Positions 5,385 to 13,445 of a stretch of DNA of 15,086 bases are shown here, piece after piece (the first letter of the stretch is position 1; the number at the start of each line of letters is the position of its first letter). Both the position numbers and the translations under genes were made by a program. This DNA comes from JACQFV01 sp964593585 (lineage in GTDB: Bacteria > Zixibacteria > MSB-5A5 > WJJR01): assembly GCA_964593585.1 (NCBI GenBank), contig CAZQIZ010000047.1, positions 1 through 15,086 of the forward strand. Reading direction: 5' to 3'. Under the pieces are notes generated by a model, which saw only the letters and a list, made by a program, of their open reading frames with translations, searched no databases and was not told the DNA's origin.

Positions 5385-7445
5385 TCAGCGTCCCTTCAGA
5401 TACTTGTCGAACCAGCGGGCGATGTGCCGCAGACGCGCCACCCGTCGGTCGGGACGGCCATGTCGCGACAGGCCATGCGGTTCTTCGGGGAAGCGCACAA
5501 ACTCAACGGTCTTGCGCATCACCTTCAGCCGCGTGAACAACTGCTCGGCCTGTTCGATGTTGCAGCGCATGTCGAACTCATTGTGGATGATCAGAAGCGG
5601 CGTGCGGATGTTCTTGGCGTAGGTCAAAGGCGACATCCATTCGTATCCCTTCTCGTTCTGCCAGGGATACCCGCCGAATTCGCGATTGAAGTCCCATCCG
5701 ACATCGGTGGTGCCGAAGAACGATTTCAACTCAACGACCGAGCGTCCGGTGACCGCGGCGCGGAAGCGGTTGGTGTGGCCGACAATCCAGTTGGTCATGT
5801 AACCGCCGTAGGAGCCGCCGGTCACCCCCAGCCGTTTGGGGTCGATGTACGATTGCTTGACCAGCCAGTCGGTGCCGGCCATGACATCCTCGTAGTCGAC
5901 CGTGCCCCAGCCGTTGACGATCGCGGCCGACCAATCGGCGCCGCGTCCCTGCGAACCGCGCGGATTGGTGTAGAAGACCACATACCCCTTGGCCGCCAGC
6001 ATCTGAAATTCATGGAAGAATGAATAGCCATACTGCGTCCGCGGCCCGCCATGAATCTGGATAATCGCCGGATAGCGACGTCTTGGACTGAACCCCGGCG
6101 GCTTGAGCACCCAGCCCTGGACCTTGACCTTGTTCGTCGATGGGAACCAGACCTCCTGCGGACGGCACACCTGCACTGAACGCAGCCAGTCGCCATTCAG
6201 GCGCGTGATGAACCGGGGCGTGGTGGTCTTCTTCGTCAGATCGATGATGGCGATCTCGCCCGGCGCCGTCGGGGTCGAGACCAGCGCCGCGGCGCGCTTG
6301 CCCTGGCTGCCGAAGGCGACATTCTGCACATGGTACTGGCCGCGGATGATCGGTGTCGGACGGCCGTCGCGGATCGCGACACGGCCGATCAGGGTCGCGC
6401 CGGTGTCGCTGATCAGGTGCGTGAACGAGCGCCCGTCGGCCGACCAATGCGGACGGATGGCGTTGAAGCCCTCGCCGGTGTCGGCGATGGTCATGTCGTA
6501 CATCTCGCGGTCATACTTCGGCGTGATGTCGCGCGCCGCCGGTCGTCCGTTGACACCCACCACCCACAGATGCGACGGGGTCACACCCCAGGTGCCATCC
6601 GGATCGGTGTGGCCGTAGTAGGCGATCTTCGTGCCATCGGGCGAAAACGACGGCAGATCGACCGGGCCTTCGGGAGTCGGCACACGGCGCGGCTTGCCGC
6701 CGCGGATCGACACCACAAACAGATCCTGACGCATCGGGTCAAGGTCAGGATCGGGACGCACATTCGTGACATAGGCGACCCACTTCCCATCTGGCGAGAC
6801 CGTCGGGCAGAGTTCGTCGTACTTCCCCTTGGTCAACTGCGTGCCCTTGCCGGTGGCCACATCGAAGGCCCAGACATGCCAGCGGTCCTGCGGCAGGAAG
6901 CCCTCGCCGTCGTAGCGGTACCACAGCCGGGTGATGTGCCGGTAGATCGGCGCTTCCTTCTTCGGCGGCTTCTTATCCCCTGCGGCCGCCTCGGGCTTCG
7001 GTTTGCCGTCAAGCGTTTGCGGCGGATCGCTGGCGCGGAAGGTGCAGACGATCGTCTTTCCATCCGGGGTGAATTGCACCGAACCGAAGGAGCCGTCCTT
7101 CTCCACCAGCGGACGCGCCTCGCCGCCGTCGGTGGGCATGATGTGCAGACCGGGCAGATCGTCGCGCTTGGCGGTGAAAATCAGCCAGCGGCCATCCGGC
7201 GAAAACACCGGCGCGGTGTCATTGCGCTCGCCGAACGTCAACTGGCGCAGATCGGAGCCGTCGGCACGGCACCGCCACAGGTGGGTGTGATACTTCTTTT
7301 TGTCCTCGGCCACTGTCTCAACGACGAAGACCACGGTCTCTTCATCGGGAGAGAGGGCGGGTGAGCGGACAAAGTGAAGCCGCGTGATATCCAGATCGTC
7401 GATCAACCGTCGACGGGCGCGTTTCGGGGGCAAAGTTCCCTCCAA
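5385..7445 (-). CDS. Cytoplasmic S9-family serine peptidase (acylaminoacyl-peptidase/prolyl-oligopeptidase type), 686 aa
   Basis: Serine peptidase of clan SC, family S9, expected to cleave short peptides. Residues about 20-430 are a WD40-like beta-propeller with repeated SPDG motifs (for example FSPDGRW at 81-87, VSPDGKW at 216-222, FSPDGT at 267-272). The C-terminal alpha/beta-hydrolase domain carries IQIHGGP (463-467 region), GGSYGGYM with nucleophile Ser545, the Asp of HNEFDMRC (Asp625) and the His of EEPHG (His657), so the triad is complete. There is no signal peptide, so it is probably cytosolic. No ATG occurs in the first 100 residues. The first usable codon is TTG at 7445, without a Shine-Dalgarno. 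A TTG at 7433 has GGAGGG five bases upstream and may be the true start (682 aa). It heads a two-gene unit with the small gene at 4879-5382 and is divergent from the secreted S8 peptidase. Confidence 0.93.
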   Translation of the reverse strand: MEGTLPPKRARRRLIDDLDITRLHFVRSPALSPDEETVVFVVETVAEDKKKYHTHLWRCRADGSDLRQLTFGERNDTAPVFSPDGRWLIFTAKRDDLPGLHIMPTDGGEARPLVEKDGSFGSVQFTPDGKTIVCTFRASDPPQTLDGKPKPEAAAGDKKPPKKEAPIYRHITRLWYRYDGEGFLPQDRWHVWAFDVATGKGTQLTKGKYDELCPTVSPDGKWVAYVTNVRPDPDLDPMRQDLFVVSIRGGKPRRVPTPEGPVDLPSFSPDGTKIAYYGHTDPDGTWGVTPSHLWVVGVNGRPAARDITPKYDREMYDMTIADTGEGFNAIRPHWSADGRSFTHLISDTGATLIGRVAIRDGRPTPIIRGQYHVQNVAFGSQGKRAAALVSTPTAPGEIAIIDLTKKTTTPRFITRLNGDWLRSVQVCRPQEVWFPSTNKVKVQGWVLKPPGFSPRRRYPAIIQIHGGPRTQYGYSFFHEFQMLAAKGYVVFYTNPRGSQGRGADWSAAIVNGWGTVDYEDVMAGTDWLVKQSYIDPKRLGVTGGSYGGYMTNWIVGHTNRFRAAVTGRSVVELKSFFGTTDVGWDFNREFGGYPWQNEKGYEWMSPLTYAKNIRTPLLIIHNEFDMRCNIEQAEQLFTRLKVMRKTVEFVRFPEEPHGLSRHGRPDRRVARLRHIARWFDKYLKGR

Positions 7446-7838
7446 GGTCGGATGTTAGCGGTAGTGATAGCCATCACCAGGCATCGCAAGTTGGCAAGGA
7501 CCGCAATCATAGCGTCCCGGCCCGGTCGACAACAGCCCAAAAACGGGCGCCCCTGTCGGCGAATTCGCTGGAACCGCTTGGATGGCGGCGTGTTGGAGGG
7601 TATGTTAGCGGCTCGGCCACTGAGAGCCGGCGCCTGCCTCACAGGCGCGTCAGCCAGCAGCAAGCAGGAAGCCGCCACACAACGATGTGGGATCCCGGAC
7701 AAGAATCATCACACCAAATGCCGTCGCAAGAGACCTGCGCATTCCGCCGATAAGATGATCATGATCGCTCCGCCGCTGGGGTGAACCCGGGCGCGGGGGG
7801 GGACACCGAAGACGCACGCCTTCATGGGGAGACCAACA
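7446..7838. other. 393-base divergent intergenic region between the S9 and S8 peptidase genes
   Basis: No convincing coding sequence on either strand. It must carry promoters for both flanking genes, but I could not identify a good -35/-10 pair. Visible items are a small hairpin at 7630-7648, a 10-bp perfect palindrome GATCATGATC at 7757-7766, and a 10-mer ATGTTAGCGG present at 7452-7461 and again at 7602-7611. None is diagnostic. Confidence 0.5.
7630..7648. repeat. Small hairpin in the divergent intergenic region
   Basis: GCGCCTG (7630-7636) and CAGGCGC (7642-7648) form a 7-bp stem with a 5-base CCTCA loop. It has no T-run, so it is not an intrinsic terminator. It may be part of a leader RNA of the S8 peptidase gene or a dispersed palindrome. 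Confidence 0.35.
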
Positions 7839-10800
7839 ATGTCTAATCGCACGATCCTTCGCTGGACTCTGGCACTTGTGGCGCTGGCCGGGCTGTTGCC
7901 GACCGCATCGGCGCGCGCCGGACAGATCGATCCGGGCCTGCAGGCGCGCATGAACGCCGCCTCTGCCGAAGAATTGATCGAGGTCGTGATCCGGCCCGTC
8001 GGGACGCTCTCGGGCGTGGCGCTGAAAAAGCAGGTTGCCGCGCAGTATGCCACGCTGGCCGAACAACACACCGCCGCGGTCAACGCCCTGCGCGCGACCG
8101 CCGACGCGGTGCAGCCGGCGATCCTGCGCGCGATGAACGCGCCCGAGTTCGACGGTCGCATCTATGACGCCCAGGGATTCTGGATCGACAACGTCATCAC
8201 CGCCCGCATGACCGCCTCCGCAATCGCCGAACTGGCGCAGCGATCCGACATCGAGGAAGTAGTGGAGATGCCGCTGATTCGGCTCGTCACTCCCGTGCCG
8301 GCCGACGCCACCGATGTCACCGAAAATCAATCGGTCACCCATGGTTTGCGGGCGATCAAGGCCGATTCGGTCTGGGCCATGGGTTACACCGGGTCGGGGC
8401 GGCTGATCGCGTCGATGGACACCGGTGTCGATGGCGAGCACTTCGTGCTCGCGCCCAAATGGCGCGGCAATAACGGCTACAGTGTGCGCGAAAGCTGGTT
8501 CGATCCGGTCTACAACGATCCGGAGCCGCGTGTCTATTCCGGCTCCGGTCTCAGCCATGGCACGCTGGTGATGGGGTTGTTGGTGGGCGTCATCCCGCAA
8601 ATCAACGATACGATCGGCGTCTGTCCCGATTGTCAGTGGATTTCCGCGGCGGCCATCGACATCCCCTGCCCGACCAACATCAACATCGGCTGCGGCAATC
8701 TCTTCGAGGCGATGCAGTGGCTGGCCGATCCCGACGGCAACCCCCTGACCACCGATGATGTCCCCGATGCCGTGGCCAATCCCTGGGGCGCCTTCACCAA
8801 GGACCCCGGCGATGGCTGCGTGCCCACCGGCATCGGATGCTCCAACATCTTCTGGAATGCCATCGACAACATCGAGGCGGCGGGCCCGGTGATGGTCTTC
8901 GCCGCCGGCAACGAGGGATCGTGCGGCGCCTCGACCATTCGCAATCCCGGCAACCGCAACACCTCATCGACAAACTCGTTTTCCGTCGGCATGGTGGATT
9001 CGCGCACCGACATCGTCAACCCGCCCGTCGATCCCCTCTCCTCGAAGGGTCCGTCCGATTGCGACAACTCGACGATCAAGCCGGAACTGGTTGCCCCGGG
9101 CGTCTCGTTGCGCAGCACCACACCCGGCGGCAATTTCTCCAATACCGCCGCCTATGGGACTTCATTCTCCACGCCGCTGGTCGCCGGCGCGGTCGCTCTG
9201 TTGCGTGAATACAATCCCAACGCCACCGCCGAGCAGATCAAGCAGGCGCTGTTGGCCGGCGCCAAGGATCTCGGCGCCGCCGGTCCGGACAATTCCTACG
9301 GCAACGGGCTGCTGGACATCGCCGCCGCATTGCGCGCCTTGCCAGCCAACACGCAACCGAACATCTCGGTGCAGAGGGACTACTACATTCGTCCCGCCGC
9401 CGGCCAGAGCGCGCAGGTCGTCCTGCGGCTGAAGAATGCCGGCGCCGCCGCCACCGGCGTCAATGTGACGATCACCAGCAGCGATTCGCGCCTGACCATC
9501 CAGGATGGCGCCGCCGCGTTCGCCAACATGCCGAATGCCGGCGACACCGCCGCCAACCACGATGATCCGTTCGATGTGACCGTGTCGCTGGCCGATGTCG
9601 TCTCCGGCGAGCGTCTCCCCATCACCGTCAACATCACGGCCGTCGGCGGCTACGCGCGGACCTATCAGGCCGCGATCCAGACCGGCCCGGTGCGGGCGCT
9701 GGATCTCTACACGCACGACGCCGGCAACGTACAGATGACCATCTCCTCGTTCGGCGGCTTCGGTCTGCAGGCCGACAATCTTAATCCGCGCAAGGGCGAA
9801 AGCGACTACGGCGTCGGATTCCTCTACGGCGGCGACGCAACCCAGTCGTTGTTTGAAGGCGGATTCCTCGTCGCCACCGGCCCGACCAAAGTCTCCGACG
9901 CGGTCCGCAACTCCTCCGGCTCCCCGGACATCGACTTCATGGTCGATCCGGGCGGACGCGTGGCGGTCAGCGAACCCGGCGAGACATATGCGGAGGAAAC
10001 CCGTGCCGGGTTCTCCGATGCCTACGCCGAAAACCCGATCGGCATCTTTGTGGAGCAGCGCACCTGGGCATCCGACAACCCGGACGATGACGACTACATC
10101 GTCTGCGAGTACACGATCTGGAACCGGTCCGGGCAGACGCTCAACAATCTGCGCGCCGGCCTGTATTTCGACTGGGATTTCCCCTTCAGCGGACAGACGG
10201 TGGCCACGCGCGACGGCGGCGGCTTCAACGCGCAACTGGGACTGGGATGGATGCGCCACCGCGACGAGAACCGCTTCCGCGGCCTGTGCGTCATCAGCCC
10301 GTCCGGCACGTCCTCGTATCACTACTTTGACAATCTGACCGAGGTGTTTGACTTCGACGGTTTGTCGGAAACAGACAAATGGCTGGCCATGACCGGCGGA
10401 TTCGGCCAGACACTGCCGCCGGCTGAAGGCGACGGATCGCATCTGATCGCCGCCGGTCCGTTCACCATTCCCGCCGATTCTGCGGTGCGTGTGGCCTTTG
10501 CCGTCATCGGCGCCACCAGCGAGCAGGCGCTTCTGGCCTCCGCCCAGGCGGCCAAGGACGGCTACAGCGCCGGCACCGTGTCGGTCTCGCCGGTCGTACT
10601 GCAATTCACCGCGCCCGTCGGCGGACCCGACCCCAATCCCCAGACGGTGACAATCACCAACAACACCGACCAGTCCGTCACATTTGGCGTCGCGGAAGTT
10701 CCGGTCTTTGCCATCGTCGATCCCAGCGTCGGTGAAATCGCCGCCGGCGAGGATGTCCAGTTGACCGTGCGTCCCAGCGTCGGCGACTTAACCGCCGGCA

Positions 10801-11180
10801 ACTATCGCGACACGCTGGCCATCACCACCTCCGATCCACTGCTGCCTCTGGTGCGCATCCAGGTGACCCTCAACGTCGGCAGCGGCGGCGGTGTCAGTGT
10901 GAATCCGAATCCCTTCAGCCCGGCAGCCAATGGCATGGTCACGCTGACCCTGGCCAAACCGGCCACCGGCAAGACCACCGCGGCCATCTATGACCTCGGC
11001 GGACATCTCGTTCACGACTTCGGCGCGGTCGGCGCCGGCAACACGATTCTCACTTGGGACGGCAAGTCCGAGGGCGGCGATCACGTGGCCGATGGTGTTT
11101 ACTTCTGCTACATCGAGGCGGGCGGCGAAGGCGGTTTCAAGCAGACCCTGAAGATCGCGGTGAAAAAGAAGATTGATTAG
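7839..11180 (+). CDS. Secreted multidomain S8 (subtilisin-family) serine peptidase, 1113 aa
   Basis: Exported subtilase. I chose ATG at 7839, preceded by GGGGAGA six bases upstream; the frame opens five codons earlier (7824) but that start lacks a ribosome site. N-terminal signal peptide about residues 1-28 (basic NRT-ILR, hydrophobic core, ASARA-G cleavage region), then a propeptide-like segment to about 155. The catalytic domain (about 160-500) has Asp194 (IASMDTGVDG), His240 (GLSHGTLVMG), oxyanion Asn358 (AAGNEG) and Ser442 (GTSFSTPLVAG), so it should be active. Eight cysteines fall in this domain, suggesting disulfides. C-terminal parts: a CARDB-like beta domain (about 505-605), an unassigned domain (about 620-910), an Ig-like/ASPM-SPD-2-Hydin-like domain (about 912-1012), and a FlgD-type Ig-like domain (about 1018-1113; NPNPFSP, AAIYDLGG, TWDGKSEGG, VADGVYF). 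Such C termini are common on exported FCB-group proteins and may serve secretion or surface attachment. Confidence 0.93.
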   Translation: MSNRTILRWTLALVALAGLLPTASARAGQIDPGLQARMNAASAEELIEVVIRPVGTLSGVALKKQVAAQYATLAEQHTAAVNALRATADAVQPAILRAMNAPEFDGRIYDAQGFWIDNVITARMTASAIAELAQRSDIEEVVEMPLIRLVTPVPADATDVTENQSVTHGLRAIKADSVWAMGYTGSGRLIASMDTGVDGEHFVLAPKWRGNNGYSVRESWFDPVYNDPEPRVYSGSGLSHGTLVMGLLVGVIPQINDTIGVCPDCQWISAAAIDIPCPTNINIGCGNLFEAMQWLADPDGNPLTTDDVPDAVANPWGAFTKDPGDGCVPTGIGCSNIFWNAIDNIEAAGPVMVFAAGNEGSCGASTIRNPGNRNTSSTNSFSVGMVDSRTDIVNPPVDPLSSKGPSDCDNSTIKPELVAPGVSLRSTTPGGNFSNTAAYGTSFSTPLVAGAVALLREYNPNATAEQIKQALLAGAKDLGAAGPDNSYGNGLLDIAAALRALPANTQPNISVQRDYYIRPAAGQSAQVVLRLKNAGAAATGVNVTITSSDSRLTIQDGAAAFANMPNAGDTAANHDDPFDVTVSLADVVSGERLPITVNITAVGGYARTYQAAIQTGPVRALDLYTHDAGNVQMTISSFGGFGLQADNLNPRKGESDYGVGFLYGGDATQSLFEGGFLVATGPTKVSDAVRNSSGSPDIDFMVDPGGRVAVSEPGETYAEETRAGFSDAYAENPIGIFVEQRTWASDNPDDDDYIVCEYTIWNRSGQTLNNLRAGLYFDWDFPFSGQTVATRDGGGFNAQLGLGWMRHRDENRFRGLCVISPSGTSSYHYFDNLTEVFDFDGLSETDKWLAMTGGFGQTLPPAEGDGSHLIAAGPFTIPADSAVRVAFAVIGATSEQALLASAQAAKDGYSAGTVSVSPVVLQFTAPVGGPDPNPQTVTITNNTDQSVTFGVAEVPVFAIVDPSVGEIAAGEDVQLTVRPSVGDLTAGNYRDTLAITTSDPLLPLVRIQVTLNVGSGGGVSVNPNPFSPAANGMVTLTLAKPATGKTTAAIYDLGGHLVHDFGAVGAGNTILTWDGKSEGGDHVADGVYFCYIEAGGEGGFKQTLKIAVKKKID

Positions 11181-11205
11181 ATCGCTCTGATCATCTGGTT
11201 GTCGC

Positions 11206-11240
11206 CGAAGGCGGGTCTTCTGACCCGCCTTCGTTTTTTT
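11206..11240 (+). terminator. Strong intrinsic terminator of the S8 peptidase gene
   Basis: CGAAGGCGGGTC (11206-11217) and GACCCGCCTTCG (11222-11233) form a perfect 12-bp GC-rich stem with a TTCT loop, followed directly by seven T (11234-11240). It lies 25 bases after the stop codon and separates this gene from the downstream S9 peptidase gene. Confidence 0.95.
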
Positions 11241-11266
11241 GGTCGCGCGCCATGCCGAATTGCCGG

Positions 11267-11295
11267 TTGAATGCGGCGGGGGTTTGGTCTATCAT
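11267..11295 (+). promoter_or_regulatory. Candidate sigma70-type promoter of the secreted S9 peptidase gene
   Basis: TTGAAT (11267-11272) and TATCAT (11290-11295) are separated by 17 bp, matching four of six -35 and five of six -10 consensus bases. It lies just after the upstream terminator, which supports independent transcription. The start would be near 11302, giving a leader of about 100 bases before the ATG at 11405. Confidence 0.5.
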
Positions 11296-11404
11296 CGGCG
11301 GCTCAAGCCGGAAGAATCGGGCAGATTGTGACAACCTTTCGGCGGCGTCTGCGTTAAATGGAGAGTTCGCATGTTGAAGACAGCCAACCATCAAGGAGGA
11401 GTTC

Positions 11405-13318
11405 ATGAGACAATTCTGCTTCGGCCGACGCTGGGCGGGCGTGTGGGCCGTGGCGCTCACACTGGGAGTGACCGCTAACGCCATGGCCGCGCTTCCACCG
11501 CTCATCCCGAAGGACCTGCTGTTCGGCAACCCCGAACGGGCGCAGGCGCGCATATCTCCGGATGCCACCCGCATGTCGTACCTGGCGCCGCACAACGGCG
11601 TTCTGAATGTCTGGGTCAAGACCATTGGTCAAAGCGACGACCGGGTCGTGACCGCCGACACCCTCCGCGGCATCCGCATGCACATGTGGGCCGAAGACAA
11701 TCAACACATCATGTTCCTGCAGGATACCGGCGGCGACGAAAACTGGCACATCTATTCGGTCAACCTGGCTTCCGGCGACATCAAGGACCTCACACCCTAT
11801 CCGAATGTCCAGGCCCAGCCGGTTGCCAGCGACCCGAAGTTCCCCAATGAGATCCTCGTGCAGATGAACAAACGCGACCCGCGGCTGATGGATCTCTATC
11901 GCGTCAACATCGCCACCGGGGACGCGGTCTTAATCGGCGAGAACCCCGGCAACATCGTCGGTTGGCTCCCCGACAACGAGTTCAAGGCGCGCGCGGCCCA
12001 GGCGGCGCGTCCCGACGGCGGCTTCGAACTGCTGGTCCGCGACAGCGACGCCGAGCCCTTCCGTACCCTGATCACCTGGGGTCCCGAGGAAGATGGCCAG
12101 CCGTATGGCTTCACCCCTGACAACAAGTCGCTTTATGTCGGCGACTCGCGTGAGTCGAACGTAACCCGGCTGAAAATCGTCGACATCGCCACCGGTGCCG
12201 AGCAGGTGATCGCCGAGGATCCGCGTGTCGATCTGGGCGGCATCATCGCCCACCCGACCAAGTACCATGTGCAGGCGGTCTCCTTCAACTACGACCGCAG
12301 CCGCTGGCAGGTGATCGACAAGGAGATTGAGGCCGACATCCAGGCGCTGGAAGCGATCGGTGACGGCGAATTCTCGCTGGTCGCCCGCGACCGCGCCGAC
12401 AACACCTGGCTCATCGCCTATGAGTCCGACATTGCGCCGACCAAGTACTACACCTACAAGCGCGACACCCGCAAGGCCGAGTTCATGTTCTCGATTCAGC
12501 CGGCGTTGGAGAACTACCAGTTTTCGCCGATGACGTTTGTCGAGATCAAGACCTCCGATGGGCTCACGCTCCCCTGCTATCTCACGCTCCCGGCCGGTGT
12601 CGAGCCGAAGAATCTGCCGCTGGTGCTGAATGTGCACGGCGGGCCATGGGCGCGCGACCAGTGGGGCTTCAATCCCGAAGTGCAGTGGATGGCCAACCGC
12701 GGCTGGGCGGTCCTGCAGGTCAACTTCCGCGGCTCGACCGGCTTCGGCAAGGCGTTCGTCAACGCCGGCAACAACGAGTGGGGCGGCAAGATGCAGAATG
12801 ACCTCACCGAGGCGGTGCAGTGGGCAGTGAAGCAGGGGTACGCTGATCCGGCCAAGGTGGCCATCTACGGCGGCTCGTATGGCGGCTATGCCACCCTGGC
12901 CGGCGCGGCCTTCACGCCCGACCTCTACGCCTGCGGCGTCGACATCGTCGGACCGTCGAACATCATGACCCTGATTGCCTCGATCCCGCCCTACTGGGAA
13001 CCGCTGGTGAAGCTGTTCCACTTCCGAGTGGGCGATCCGGCGGTCGATTCGGCGCGTCTGGCGGCGCAGTCGCCGCTGTTTTCCGCCGACAAGATCCGCA
13101 TCCCGCTGCTCATCGGGCAGGGCGCCAACGATCCCCGCGTCAAGCAGGCCGAGTCGGAGCAGATTGTGGCGGCGCTCAAAGCCAACGAGCAGTATGTCGA
13201 GTATGTCGTCTATCCCGACGAGGGCCACGGCTTCGCCCGTCCGGAAAACCGGCTGGACTTTTACGGCAAATCCGAGAAGTTCCTGAACAAGTACCTCGGC
13301 GGCCGCGTCGAGGATTGA
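11405..13318 (+). CDS. Secreted S9-family serine peptidase, 637 aa
   Basis: Exported prolyl-oligopeptidase-family enzyme. N-terminal signal peptide about residues 1-29 (RRW, hydrophobic AGVWAVALTLGVTANA, cleavage around AMA-A), so it probably acts in the periplasm or outside. Residues about 40-365 are the beta-propeller (ISPDATRMSYL and several weaker blades). The hydrolase domain about 380-637 has LNVHGGPWARD, GGSYGGYA with nucleophile Ser491, GQGANDPRV with Asp576 and PDEGHGF with His608; the triad is complete. The AAGGAGGA four bases before the ATG is near-ideal and fixes the start. It is distinct from the cytosolic S9 enzyme at 5385-7445 in length and in signal peptide. It stands between a terminator/promoter upstream and a large inverted repeat downstream, so it is probably monocistronic. 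Confidence 0.93.
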   Translation: MRQFCFGRRWAGVWAVALTLGVTANAMAALPPLIPKDLLFGNPERAQARISPDATRMSYLAPHNGVLNVWVKTIGQSDDRVVTADTLRGIRMHMWAEDNQHIMFLQDTGGDENWHIYSVNLASGDIKDLTPYPNVQAQPVASDPKFPNEILVQMNKRDPRLMDLYRVNIATGDAVLIGENPGNIVGWLPDNEFKARAAQAARPDGGFELLVRDSDAEPFRTLITWGPEEDGQPYGFTPDNKSLYVGDSRESNVTRLKIVDIATGAEQVIAEDPRVDLGGIIAHPTKYHVQAVSFNYDRSRWQVIDKEIEADIQALEAIGDGEFSLVARDRADNTWLIAYESDIAPTKYYTYKRDTRKAEFMFSIQPALENYQFSPMTFVEIKTSDGLTLPCYLTLPAGVEPKNLPLVLNVHGGPWARDQWGFNPEVQWMANRGWAVLQVNFRGSTGFGKAFVNAGNNEWGGKMQNDLTEAVQWAVKQGYADPAKVAIYGGSYGGYATLAGAAFTPDLYACGVDIVGPSNIMTLIASIPPYWEPLVKLFHFRVGDPAVDSARLAAQSPLFSADKIRIPLLIGQGANDPRVKQAESEQIVAALKANEQYVEYVVYPDEGHGFARPENRLDFYGKSEKFLNKYLGGRVED

Positions 13319-13327
13319 CGATATTCC

Positions 13328-13412
13328 AAAGAGCAGGCTCGCCGGAAGGCTCGCCCTCCCTGTTAATTCGGTGAAAGTCGGGAGGGCGAGGCTTCTGCGG
13401 AGTCTGCTCTTT
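13328..13412. repeat. Large imperfect inverted repeat with 33-base arms
   Basis: Arms 13328-13360 and 13380-13412 are complementary at 28 of 33 positions around a 19-base loop; two of the five mismatches become G-U pairs in RNA of the plus strand. The inner 11 bases (CGCCCTCCC side) are perfect and very GC-rich. The right arm runs into TTTCTT, so it may end transcription of the S9 peptidase gene. The arms contain GGCTCGCC twice, which resembles dispersed palindromic repeats rather than a simple terminator. Confidence 0.65.
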
Positions 13413-13445
13413 CTTGGGCAGCGTCTCCAGAGTTATATTTCCGGA

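Noticed and set aside
7452..7611. 10-mer ATGTTAGCGG present twice, 150 bases apart, as a possible regulatory repeat
   Set aside because: Short, not extended by flanking similarity, not helically meaningful at this distance. Could easily be chance.
9162..10604. 480-codon minus-strand open frame inside the S8 peptidase gene
   Set aside because: Shadow frame. The plus-strand product has signal peptide, catalytic triad and ordered domains, while the minus translation has no recognisable motifs.
11930..13228. 432-codon minus-strand open frame inside the secreted S9 peptidase gene
   Set aside because: Shadow frame opposite a complete peptidase with intact triad. Low-complexity Arg/Gly/Asp/His-rich translation.
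13371..13445. N-terminal extension of the YggS-family protein from ATG 13371
   Set aside because: It lies inside the inverted repeat and spacer, lacks a ribosome site, and adds 25 residues that family members do not have.
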